From Peromyscus leucopus (taxonomy: Eukaryota > Chordata > Mammalia > Rodentia > Cricetidae), in assembly GCF_004664715.2 (NCBI RefSeq), contig NC_051067.1, positions 68,652,982 through 68,716,981 on the forward strand: a stretch of 64,000 bases of DNA. Reading direction: 5' to 3'. This document shows, in pieces, positions 53,455 to 64,000 of the stretch. The notes below the pieces were generated by a model that was not told the origin of the DNA, did no database searches, and saw only the letters and a program-made list of their open reading frames with translations. The number at the start of each line of letters is the position of its first letter. Position 1 is the first letter of the stretch. The translations under genes and the position numbers were made by a program.

Positions 53455-53780
53455 TCTGGGGAGATGGCTGAATATGCAAAGTGCTTGCTGAGTTCAAATC
53501 TCCAGAAACTAACTAAAAGCCAGATACAGTAGTAAACATCGATATTCCCAATTCTATTATACTGAGATCAGAGGCAGGCACATGAGAATCCTCAAAGGTT
53601 TATGGGACAGTTAACTAGGCCTTTGCAGTGGTGAACAAGATTCATTGTCCCAAACAGGATGGAAGAGAAAAACCCGAGGCTGTCCTCTGCCTCCACACAT
53701 AAGCTGTAGTTCAAGAGTGCCCCCACACACACAAACAGCGCGCGTGCGCAAGAGCGAGCGCGCGCAAGAGCGAATCTAAA
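53455..53780 (+). mobile_element. B4-like SINE, sense, with GC-rich tail
   Basis: Head gatctggggagatggctgaa and gctgagttcaaatctccaga, then a B1-like part (actgagatcagaggcaggca). It ends in CA repeats and an alternating gcgcgcgtgcgc / gagcgagcgcgcgc tract at 53738-53765. Confidence 0.6.
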
Positions 53781-54024
53781 AATTATTATATTTTGATGTT
53801 TGGGTAATATTTTCATTTGTATTTTAAATTCAATACTTATGAATTTTTACCTTAAATATTCCCATTTTTATTTTAACAGGCTTGTGTCATTTTAGATTTA
53901 CATTAAAGCAATAGTTTTAGTTAATCTCTAAATACTTACAAGTAGTATGTCTTCCTCTTTTCTTGTGATCAAACTACTGTTTTCATATAACCTACATAAA
54001 TGTTCTTTGGAAAGTAAAGATTTG

Positions 54025-54195
54025 GGGAGCTGGTGAGATGGCTCAGTGAGTAGGAGTTTGTGCCTTCAAGGCTAACTACTCAAATTCTACCCCTGGAACA
54101 CATATAAGTAAAAAGAAAGATAACTTGAGCAAGCTGTCCTCTTACCACCCTACGTGTGTAAGTACAGACACATAGAGTAGGGAAATAAATGAAAG
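54025..54195 (+). mobile_element. B2/B3-type SINE, sense
   Basis: Starts ggggagctggtgagatggct followed by cagtgagtagga, a good tRNA-derived head. A degraded body and agggaaataaatgaaag end follow. Confidence 0.75.
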
Positions 54196-55346
54196 AAGTA
54201 GTAGGAAGTCAAAAGAAAGGAAACATGAAGATTTTTATGTTTGTTAGTTTTCATTCTAAAATAACTTCAAAATCCCTCAGCGGCAAGCATCCTTCGTCCC
54301 CCAGATCAGCTGGCATTAATATTTATTGGGATTTTTTTTCTCCTGTTAGTTCTGTCCTTTGTTTCTATTTTTTATATTTTATTATTATTCTTTAGAAGCA
54401 TGTTTTCTTCCTTAGAAGAGACAGAAATGGGTTGATTCAGGTGGGAAGAAAGATGGGAATGATCCCAGAGGAGTTGGGCAAGGGAAAACTATAATCAGAA
54501 TATATTATATGAAAATTTTGTTGAAAAAAATATTCATATGGCTAATTACACAAGGCAGAGCAGTCTTCATCTGCATCATCAATCTGTACAGGAGATGGAC
54601 TTTGTTTCTCAGTGGAAGCCTGTTCATAGAATTAGAATATTAATAAACAGTGAGGTGTCATTTGGCCCCTGGTCACTCAGTCTGCTGAAGGAAATGAAGC
54701 AATTGTCTTTAAAGTCTTACAGGCATTCAGGAAGAAAGGCTGGATTTTAGGTCTTCTCAATTCTTCCTCAGTGATTTTGATATTGTAGTGTATTTTTCCT
54801 TATTACCCACATGATTAAATAATTACACATTAGATATGAAAATCAAAATACTAAAGAGCTATACATTGAAAATATAACATTGTCTTGAACAATTTGATGT
54901 CTTTATTCAATATACAGTAACTCAAACAATAATTCCACTAACTAATAGAGGAAACTAGTTACTTTGTCTGATTCAATCACTATCCTAACTGTCAAAAATT
55001 TTTTATTCATGAGCCATGGAAAATGACACATTCATCCCAAAAGTATAACTTTAAAAATGAATGGCTTGTGTAAATCTGCACATATTTTCCATGGAACATC
55101 CTTTGCAGAGTATTCTCAGATTTTCTGAGGCATAAAAATTATGATATAAAAACCTGAGAGAGCACTGATGTTTGTGTATTGTAACTTCTGAACATTCCAG
55201 TACATTTTGGAATGTGACTAAATGTTGCAGGACTTGAAATACAATTTTATAATAATATGCTATACTAGTGTTCTTATTATACTAATTATTAAACCCTATA
55301 TGATACTGCAGAAGGAATGATTTATCTAAAGACACTACAGTGTAGT

Positions 55347-55867
55347 TGAGGGCTTTTTTGTTTGTTTGTTTTTCACTCTTACTCTTAACTCTGGGGGACT
55401 CTCCACCCAGATCCCAAATAAATACATGGAGGCTTGTTCTTTCTTATGAATGCCCAGCCTTAGCTTGGCTTATTTCTAGCCAGATTTTTTTAACTTAAAA
55501 TTTCCCATCTATCTTTTGCCTCTGGGCTTTTACCTTTCTCTATTTCTGTATATCTTTTCTTTCCTTCTTATTTCGTGTCTGGCTGTGTCTAGGTGGCTGG
55601 TCCTTTCTTTTCTCGCTCCTTGATCTCTTCTTCCCAGATTTCTCCTATTTATTCTCTCTGCCAGCCCCACCTGACCTTTCTCCTGCCTTGCTATTGGCTG
55701 TCCAGCTCTTTATTAGACCAATCAGGTGTTTTAGACAGGCAAAGTAACACAGGCCCACAGAGTTAAACGAATGCACCATAAAAGAGTGCAACACATCTTT
55801 ACATCATTAAAGAAATGTTCCACAGCATAAACAAATGTAACACATCTTTAACTAATATTATACAACA
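55347..55867 (-). mobile_element. Solo LTR, antisense, ERV-type
   Basis: On the minus strand it starts TGTTGTATAATATTAG at 55867 and contains a CCAAT-like ccaatagcaaggcagg, an aataaagagctgg segment and gagaataaatagg. It ends near a TG/CA boundary at 55347. It resembles an LTR family I associate with cricetid genomes. Target duplications are not clear, and no internal region is present. Confidence 0.6.
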
Positions 55868-58089
55868 TTGCAGGTTATGCAATGCCATTATGCAAATGCC
55901 ATTCCCAGGAGTAATTTTCTCTTTTAACTGATGCAGGCTTAGAGATATCTCTAGGCATGACGTGGTGATTACAAACCTGTTATTTCCTATTTAATGTTGT
56001 CATGTGTTCTGTTTATTCTGGAACATTGCCACCAAACCAACATAATAATCTGTGGCCCTAGAACTTGACAACTAAGTACTGTCCTTCTTGATGGAGCTAT
56101 GTTGACAGACTTAAACATCAGCTTAACCATGGTTTGTTGTTTTCCTTCAGGGAATTCTCGCTACTCTAAGTTCTTGGTAACTAATGTGTTCAATAAGGTT
56201 TGTTGCATTAATCCAAAGTTATTCAATATTTCTCAGAACTCATAGTTTCCAGCATGCTTTTGAGGTGAGACACCTCACTTTCTCCTAGTACTGAACCATC
56301 AGCATATTTCCATGAAAAATCAATTCAGCAAAATGACATCTCATGGGAAAGGCCTGAGGGATTCACATGTCAGAAAGAAAAGGCCTTTGAGATAGATTCA
56401 ATTGCAGAGGCTGTTGAGTTAAATGAGAGAGAAAGGAAACTTTATCACAACTGTTTTGAAAAGCATCCCAAAGTTTAACTTCTAAAGATGTTTCAACTCG
56501 TACATTCAGCATGCTACTGACATTATGAAAGGAAAATTTCCAGCCACAAATTCTTTATTGCATATATAATCATTTACATGTTGTGGTGTTATTCACATTG
56601 ATAGTATAGGTATATAAATGAAAAGTAACTTTCTCATGTATTTACTATATGATATTTTTAGCTACATTTGTGTTTGGCTCACCAAAAATGTTTTTCAAAA
56701 TACTAGAACATGATACTTTAATTTATTTAACTTTAAAATTAATCTGAGGGATAGAGTAATGGTTCAGCTCTTTAAAGCACTTTTTGCCTTTGTGGATGAT
56801 CAAAGCTTGAATTTTAGCATTCATCTCGGGTGTCTCACAATGACATGTAATTCCAGTTCTAGGGGATATAAGGCCCTTTTCTGGCTTCTATAGAATCCTC
56901 ATATCCCACAGCCCATAGATAGAAAGGAAAGAAGAAGGAAACAAGCAAGGAAGGAGGGAGATAAATTTGTCCAAAAAAAAAAAAATTCTCGCCAGGGATT
57001 CAACCCAGGTGTGTTCTGGTACCACCAGGTGTGGGAATCTTTGCTTGATGTAGTTTTCCATCCTGTCTGTAGACAAAACATGCCTTCTTATATTAAACTC
57101 TTCTTCTCTTTGCTTTTCTCCCGTAGAAATGAATCCTTTGTGTGGATTCCATGTTCATGGCATTCAGTGAGAAGTGTTATATAACCCAGTTTATTCCAAT
57201 TTATTGATTGTTTGACAATATAGAACTGGTGATCTTTACTGACAGCTCATTTTATCACCAACTCCCCCCTCCTCTTACTCTGAAGAATGTAATTATGTAC
57301 ATGGTAGACCTAGGACAGGAACATGGGCCTTGGAAGAAAAGGTGCCCTAACCTTTTGGCATTGTAATGTAACATTGTTATCTATGAAGTTCACACTGGAG
57401 AACCACAACTACAGAAAAGGGGCAAAATAAGTTCATGATTTTGTGCTGGACCACATCCATAGCTATCCTTGGCTGTAGAGAAATTTCTGATTAAGTTAGA
57501 AAGTCTCCTGTTGCATTCTCAAAGCCTGCATGAATAGTAATAACAGAGAGATATTTTCAGGTAAATTTTACAGTGAAAGATAGAATACTTTAATTAATTT
57601 ATAATATTTTGATATTGCATGTGTGGAATATGCCTATAAAGAAAACCAATGGTGCATCATTTTCAATACTGCCAAGTGAAAAAAAAATGCTTAAGTTATG
57701 TTGTAAATAAAGTAGTTTCGTCCCACTTTCCCTGAAATTATCTACAGAAGTGCTGACTGCATAAATTTTAGGTCACTTTGCATAACATTTTTCTTCCAAG
57801 TGTGGATAGTTTGAGAGAATGTACATAGGAAGATTTTAGGTGGAATTTGCTGACATGAGCTCTCTGTTAATAGCACTCAAGGATGTGTTGCTGTGCACTG
57901 CTCCCTCAGTCTTGGGATACCATCTTCAATTTCTCATAGGTTTTCCAGCTTCAACATGTTACCACAGTCTTTTGTATCTATAAAAAAACAAAAAACCCAA
58001 ACAAACAAAAACAATGCAAAGAACAGTGAGAAGGGAGGGAGAGGAGTCAGTCGGGTCTGACCAGTTAGCTAGACATTGTGACAACATAC

Positions 58090-58175
58090 TATCCCATGGG
58101 AGGTAGTGGCAGGAATGTCATGAGTTTGAGGCCATCCTGGGCTATCTAGTGAGAGTCTGTCTCAAAAACAGACAA

Positions 58176-58222
<47 letters not shown>

Positions 58223-58224
58223 AA
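58090..58224 (+). mobile_element. B1 SINE, sense, partial, with (AAAT)n tail
   Basis: gtttgaggccatcctgggct and agagtctgtctcaaaaacag are the second half of B1. The tail has expanded to about 12 AAAT units (58174-58224). Confidence 0.8.
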
Positions 58225-59669
58225 GCAAAGATATAAAAGGCCAGTTGTGCTTCAGAAAGCAAGTCTAATATCTTAAATCAATTCATTTAATCCTCCTGAA
58301 CTTGTTAGGACTTCTGTAACATGAAATGTGACATATTTATAAAACACTCTGTAATTATAGTAGGACATTGCTAAGGGTTATCTTCATTGGAGATATGCAG
58401 GGAAATTTGAAATTAATATATACCCATGATAGTACCCAGATGTTTGTATAGTAAGAGACAGAAGGGAAAGAATATTGCAGTATCAGGAATGATTCTTTGA
58501 TAATTTGACAATTGATAGACAACAAATAAAAAATAAAGTAAAAAACCCTGTAAGATACATACTAAGTATGAACATTAATAAGCTTATTATACAATGTTTT
58601 TAAATCTTGTCAATTTGTGGCATTATTTTGAACTTGAAGCTATCTAATTTCCCTTTCTGCTTCCCTTCCTTCCTCTGTTCACCCCTGCACCATCCCTTCC
58701 TGCCTCTTTCCTTTCACCCCCTTCCTACCTCCTTCCTTTCTTCCCATCCCTCTTCCCCTTTCTTCTTTCACATACACCAGCATTTCCTTTCTACCGAGGA
58801 ATCTTGCAAAATCCCTTTGCCCAGATCTCTCACTAGATTTAGGAGAACAAAGAGAGCGGTGCCTCTTGCATCTGGGACAGTCCTGTGTGAACTGGCAGAT
58901 TCTGTCAGGTTGAGGCTGCAGAGCTGGCAGACAGCTGTGTTGACATCTCCTCTGTGGGATTTACTTGCCCTTTGGAGACTTGTGTACACATGCTGGGTCC
59001 GTCAGCACCTGCTCCCCTCCCCTCCACATTACAAGGACTGTTTAAATGCACTGTGTAAAGGTGTGTCAAATCATCGTGACTGGATTATCTCATTGAAAAT
59101 TCTACATACCATCCCATATCTGATACAAGTAATCCTAACCAGACAGACGTACTCTCTAGATACACACCCCAAAACGCAGCTCCTCTCTGATGTATTGCTC
59201 AGTCTCTGTGAATAAGAGGATGGAATACATCCTGAATGGTTTGTCTCTGCAGAGTCACATTATTTTCATCACACGAAATTTGTCAGATTTACCTTTTCTC
59301 TGCATTTTTAGAGAATTATAACACATTGAACCAAAACCTCTTGCTGAAACTGGTGACATGTGAATGTGGCTTTTATCTTCAGTGGAAATCAATGTGTCAC
59401 ATGGTGTTCACTGAGGAAAGGGTCTGGGGCTCTTTTGAAATTCTTTGTCAGATGATTGCTTTATCTTGATTTGCACCTTCAGCCTTTTTCTCATTCAACA
59501 GAAACTATTGTGTTGCTATCTGTTAGAGCATCACGATCTATACCAATTTACACCCTGAGTCCAGCCCCCTTCTTAAACTGGAACACAATGGATCACTATA
59601 AAGGAGCGACACGATGCATTCTTATTTCTCATAGTGTCAGATTTGAGATTTGGGTTTTAGCACAAATGT

Positions 59670-59840
59670 TTGTTAGTTGAGGAGAACTACAGGCAAGTAC
59701 TGACTACTGGGCAAAGGAGAATTTGTTGCTCTTGGGACAAACCCCTTATTAGTTGTTCAGTGTTGCCCTGAAACTACATATTTATAAATAACAAACAAAG
59801 GCTCAGCAACTGAGCAGGTTTTTTGTTTTTTTGTTTTTTG

Positions 59841-59905
<65 letters not shown>

Positions 59906-60060
59906 TACATATGTGTCTATTAATAGTCAAATAGAGGTTATCAAGGGAGAGTGAGAGTTGAAGGGAGGGATTCAGGGGAGGTAGCTGGGTGGGGCTGGAG
60001 GGAGTAATAGAAGGGGGTATAATGTAATTCTATTTCAATTAAATGTTATTTTAATAAAGA
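59670..60060 (+). mobile_element. Probable LINE-1 3' UTR end, sense, with (TC)n(TG)n
   Basis: A gggagggattcaggggaggt polypurine-like part and terminal attctatttcaattaaatgt, then tattttaataaag, suit an old L1 3' end. (TC)n at 59844-59888 followed by (TG)n at 59889-59906 is embedded. The left part (aactacaggcaagtactgac) recurs at 61958-62000. Confidence 0.5.
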
Positions 60061-60557
60061 TTTTAGTAAAATACTCCTTTACATGTACACAATAAAAGAA
60101 AATTACAGGAAACTATTATTCTAATGCCTTTCATGGAATGTCCATGTCTAAAGGAAACACCTTGACTACCTGGTAAGAACAACACTCTTCTTCTCACAGC
60201 TTGCATGTGAGATGCTCTAGGGACTGTTTTTAAAACTGTTTTTGGAGCAGTGTTATCAGCTTTTGTTAAACTGAAATTGGATTGGGAATGCTACAAGATG
60301 AGTTTCTTGGGATGGAAGTGAATATTTTGAAAGACTATTTTTTCCTTTCCTAAACACATACGCCATTTTTCTTTATTATGTCATTATTTGGTTTGGAAAC
60401 ATGTTCTTTCATTATTACCATCTTGAAGTCTTTAACTTGAACTTGAAAGTGGTAGGCCTATATTGCACTTGCCTAGGAAATCCATTATATGTGCTGTGAT
60501 GTAAAATCTTCTGCCAGCAGGAGAGGGGACCTAATAATAGGTGCAAATGTAATTCTG

Positions 60558-60578
60558 AAGTAGTCAAGGCGACTACTT
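60558..60578. other. Perfect 8-bp inverted repeat in unique sequence
   Basis: AAGTAGTC (60558-60565), 5-nt loop aaggc, GACTACTT (60571-60578), in repeat-free sequence (about 60400-60620). Confidence 0.6.
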
Positions 60579-61136
60579 AATCACCCTGAATCATTTTCCA
60601 GGAGTATTGAGAACAGAGAAGGAATGTAGAGAGATATTTAAAATTTGATTAAAACAAATACAGGGCTGAGCCTGCCTAACTCTAAACTTCTCAGTTGTGG
60701 GAAATCTGTGGTATGTCTACAGTTGCTGTTTTCTCTGAATATCTGATAGAATGATCTTTTTCTCACAGTTTCTGAGTTAGTTTCTGTCTATGAAAATTTC
60801 ATATGCATATAACCTGGCTTTAATAACCCCATTCAAACCTTGCAAACTCAATCACCAGCATGACATTGAGGTGGCAACCTTTGCAAGATGAGTAAGTTCC
60901 AAATTCATACAGGAATGGATATCCTACTCAAAGGAGTGGATTAGTTATCTTGGTAGTGGCTAGGTTTAAAGTTTGTCTGGTTTTTTTTTTTTCTTTCACA
61001 CAGATGATGAGGTGGACATTTGTACTCTGGCTGCTGTACAGGCTCCACACACAGCATATGTGCTCTTATGATGTGATGACCTATTATGTTGACATAGGAA
61101 GAAGGCAACTAAAAACTTTTGAGTTGAGAAGGTGTG

Positions 61137-61970
61137 GTAGTTTGAATAGGTATGGCTTCTAGAGACTCATGTGTTTGAATGCTTGGTCATAGAGAGCAGC
61201 ATTAGTAGGAGGTGTGGCCTTGTTGGAGGACGTGCGTCACTGTGGAGGCAGGCTTTATGCCCAGTGTGGCACACAGACTCCCTGTTGCCTGTGAATCAAG
61301 ATGTAGAACTCGCTTCTTCTCTAGTACCATTTCTGCCTTACACTGCCATGCTTCCAGCTATGAGAATAATGGACCAATGCGGTTGATATATTGTTCACAC
61401 TAATAAACTTATCTGGGGTCAGAGAACAGAACAGCCACTAGATAGACATACAGGCCAGAAAATGGTGGCCCACATGCCTTTAATCCTATCGCTTGGGAGG
61501 CAGAGATTCATCTGGATCTCTGTGAGTTCAAGGCCACACTGGAAACAGCCAGGTATGGTGACACACACATTTAATCACAGGAAGTGATGGCAGGAAGCAG
61601 AAAGGTATATAAAGCATGAGGACACAAAACTAGAGGATTTTTAAGATTTTAGGCTTTTAGCAGAAGTTCAGCTGAGATTCATTCTAGTGAGGACTCAGAA
61701 GCTTTCAGTCTGAAGATTCATGGAAACAGGATCTGATAAGGAGTTGTCGAGGTGAGGTTAGCTCTGGCTTGTTCTGCTTCTCTGATCTTTGGTAATTTAC
61801 CCCAATAGCTGGCACTGAGTTTTTTAATTAATAAGACCTTTTAAGATTTGTGTTACAGACTAAATCTCTGAAACTGTAAGCCAGCCCCAATTAAATGTTT
61901 TCCTTTATAAGAGTCTCTGTTGTCTTTTTGCAGCAATAGAAACCCCAACTAAGAAAGAACTACAGGCAAC
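61137..61970 (+). mobile_element. ORR1-type MaLR LTR, sense, split by a younger LTR
   Basis: Left part 61137-61377 (tgtggtagtttgaataggta, tgtgtttgaatgcttggtca, aggaggtgtggccttgttgg). The right part resumes at 61858-61970 (ctctgaaactgtaagccagc, ccaattaaatgttttccttt, cagcaatagaaaccccaact), in register with the usual ORR1 order. The interruption is the LTR at 61378-61857. Confidence 0.8.
61378..61857 (+). mobile_element. Solo LTR with B1-derived segment, nested in ORR1
   Basis: 480 bp, starts TGCGGTTGATATATTG and ends GTGTTACA. It is flanked by the 6-bp duplication GACCAA (61372-61377) / GACTAA (61858-61863), one mismatch. It contains a B1 segment (61485-61545: gcctttaatcctatcgcttg, ggatctctgtgagttcaagg) and a TATA box (ggtatataaagc at about 61604). 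It matches the plan of 26229-26682. Confidence 0.78.
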
Positions 61971-62859
61971 TAATGACAGCTGAGAGAAGGAGAATTAGCT
62001 TCTTTCAGGGATGAGCCTTTTATTAGTTGTCCAACATAAAGTGGTCAATTATGATTCCATATTCAGATAACTTGACCTGGAATTTCACAGCTTCCAAAAC
62101 TATGAGGCAAATGTCTCTGTTCTATAAAACTGTGGCATTCTGCTTGATCCACAGAAAGCAGATGGAAAACCATAGTAACAGTTATAATTTAGGATATTTG
62201 AGATGTTCATTGAGTTAGGGCTGTGAGACGCTGTCTTAAACACAAAAACAAAAATCCACAAACACTTTGTATAATAGTTAGGTTATCTATTATAACATTA
62301 AAGAAAAACTTCTTTGTGTGAAAGGAATTCCATTCTGTCCCAAAAGAAATAAAGATTTCTGCCTGAAGTTCACAGAGGATAATGTCCATTCAAATGGATA
62401 AACTCATTGTGAAAAATCAGTAAATGAAATGGCACTCGGCAAGAAAAGGAAGGATAGATCTGAAACAATAGCAGTATGGAACACTCTCGAAAGTACTTAT
62501 GCTCAGTGATAGACATGGACATCAAAGACATCAGTTTATGATTCTACTATAATATTATACTTCAAAACCATAAAAGTGAGTGGTAGCCTTGGTGGCTTAT
62601 GCACAAGGAGATCAAATGCAAAGAGGTGAGAGCATCTTGTGATGAAGTTTCTGTATATTTATTATAGCTATAGCTACATGATGATATTCATCTGATACAC
62701 TAAACTGTATGTTTGATATGGATAGATTTTATCAACTATATATTACACTTATGAGTATAAAAGTGTATGTACATTTTGAATGAACATATTATGCAGTATG
62801 GCAGTTATTTTTAGATAGTAAAAATGTGCTTATTTGTAGAATTGGTAGAAAGATTAGTG

Positions 62860-63100
62860 TGATGACTAGTTTTATAGCCAAGCTAGACACAGGCTAGAGT
62901 CATTTGGGGGGGAAAACTCTCAGTTGAGAAGATGCTCCCAACTAGATTGGTCTGTGTTCAAGCAGTTAGTGCATTTTCTTGACTCATGTGTTGATCTACT
63001 ATTACCTGGAAGTGTAAGATGAAATAAATCCTCTCCTTCCCAAGTTGCTTTTGATCAAGGTAGTGTTATCACAGCAATAAAAACTATAACTAACACATGT
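62860..63100 (+). mobile_element. Rodent LTR-like (MaLR-type) remnant, sense
   Basis: tagccaagctagacacaggc and tagagtcatttggg at the left, aagttgcttttgatcaaggt and tatcacagcaataaaaacta at the right: both ends of the repeat family seen in antisense at 6742-7115. An internal part is missing, because it is shorter than a typical copy. Confidence 0.5.
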
Positions 63101-64000
63101 TCCAATGAATTCTAGTTAACACTCTCTTAGGATGTTCTTATGGTTCTCTATGCTGCGGTCCCTAATTAAATGACTTCATAGCTATAACACTCACAGAATA
63201 GTTTTAAATACCCAGGATATATACACAGTAATTTTTGTTATTTTTAAAAAATATGAAAGATTTTAAACAGACCTGCTTAGGGAATGAGTGTGTGTATATT
63301 TGGAATTTAAGTGTTTGAGTGAGGTTGTTTACAATCCCTTGTTGGTATTGTCGAATTTTATTGTTTTTAAATAAAAATCAAGCATGAGTGTAGTAAGGGA
63401 ATTGAAAAGAACGCAGCTTGCCAGAGTCAGGTAGAATTTCCATATTGGGGTGAATTTGAAAGTTCTTCTATCTGTATCACTAGATATCGTAGAGTATTAA
63501 GCAAAGGGAAAAGAAAGTGTTCTAATAAAGCTGTAGTTCTATGGAAGGGAAACAATTATATGTAATTTTCTTTAATGGCTTAAGAAGTTAGTAGCAAAAT
63601 ATGTATAAATAATAGATCAACTTACCTTAAAGTTTGCTTACATGCCACACATTTAATAGCATATTGCTTCCTTGGGTCCTGTTTCAGTCATCTAGCTTTG
63701 GTATTAGCTATTGCAGCTTCTTCCATGCTTGCCCAGCCTCTCTCCCTCTCATTATTCTTCTGGGTGACCTCTCCTTGAAAGATGGCCTTATCCTCAGTTT
63801 TACTGGGTCTCTAAACTGATTTGCAAATAATGCTTGTAAATTCATTCTCTGATTTAGTAGCTTTCTCCCACATGAGCCTTTATTCTTTCTCAGTGACTAT
63901 CACTGCCATTTTATGGTTTTCATATGACAGAAAATCTAGTCAAACAATGAGATATGTTTCCTTGTGATCACCAATGTGTTCTATCACCACACCTTATCTA

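Noticed and set aside
56140..56190. Possible acceptor tttccttcag before ggaattctcg
   Set aside because: In phase 0 it hits a stop after nine codons and shows no MAM sequence.
60980..61160. Strong acceptor-like pyrimidine tract with cacacag followed by an open frame starting MMRWTFVLWLLYR
   Set aside because: The translation does not resemble the expected last MAM strand, and no donor fits; treated as a decoy acceptor.

Overview
The window is non-coding-rich mammalian nuclear DNA. The SINEs (B1, B2, B3, B4 and ID types), rodent LINE-1 3' ends and ORR1-like MaLR LTRs mark it as a muroid rodent. Two LTR families (26229-26682 with 61378-61857, and 55347-55867) look to me like ones common in cricetids (hamsters, voles, deer mice). 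That lineage call is an inference from memory and the species is not assigned.

One gene is visible: an internal part of a very large, multi-exon, plus-strand gene that I identify as Malrd1 (Diet1; MAM and LDL-receptor class A domain containing 1). Six exons (5191-5364, 12716-12836, 41014-41166, 41546-41651, 42104-42471, 49320-49732) have canonical AG/GT borders. They join in a single open frame of 1335 nt (445 codons): C-terminal half of one MAM domain, a complete MAM domain, one LDLa module, and the N-terminal two thirds of a third MAM domain. The start codon, signal peptide, promoter and 3' end lie outside the window. Introns are about 7.4 kb, 28.2 kb, 0.38 kb, 0.45 kb and 6.8 kb, with open-ended introns on both sides.

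Almost everything else is intron filled with transposon remains. 1-5190: ORR1-like LTR, L1 3' UTR pieces, SINEs and one unique hairpin-bearing stretch. 5.4-12.7 kb: mostly unassigned AT-rich sequence. 13-41 kb: layered old and young L1s, mostly antisense to the gene, including an L1 ORF1 fragment with target-site duplications but no poly(A) side, an L1 with an inverted 5' part, a URR1-type hAT element, LTRs, a large (TG)n complex at 34.7-35.1 kb, and a homeodomain-site-rich unique stretch at 38.1-38.6 kb that may be an enhancer. 42.5-49.3 kb: an antisense MaLR element carrying a nested 360-bp solo LTR. 50-64 kb: old L1 debris, solo LTRs, and an ORR1 LTR interrupted by a younger LTR that itself contains a B1-derived segment.

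No rRNA, tRNA gene, CpG island, CRISPR array or second protein-coding gene was found. Most long ORFs are low-complexity or transposon-derived. Coordinates of exons and target-site duplications are exact readings; coordinates of old transposons are approximate, and family names come from recognition, not a database search.
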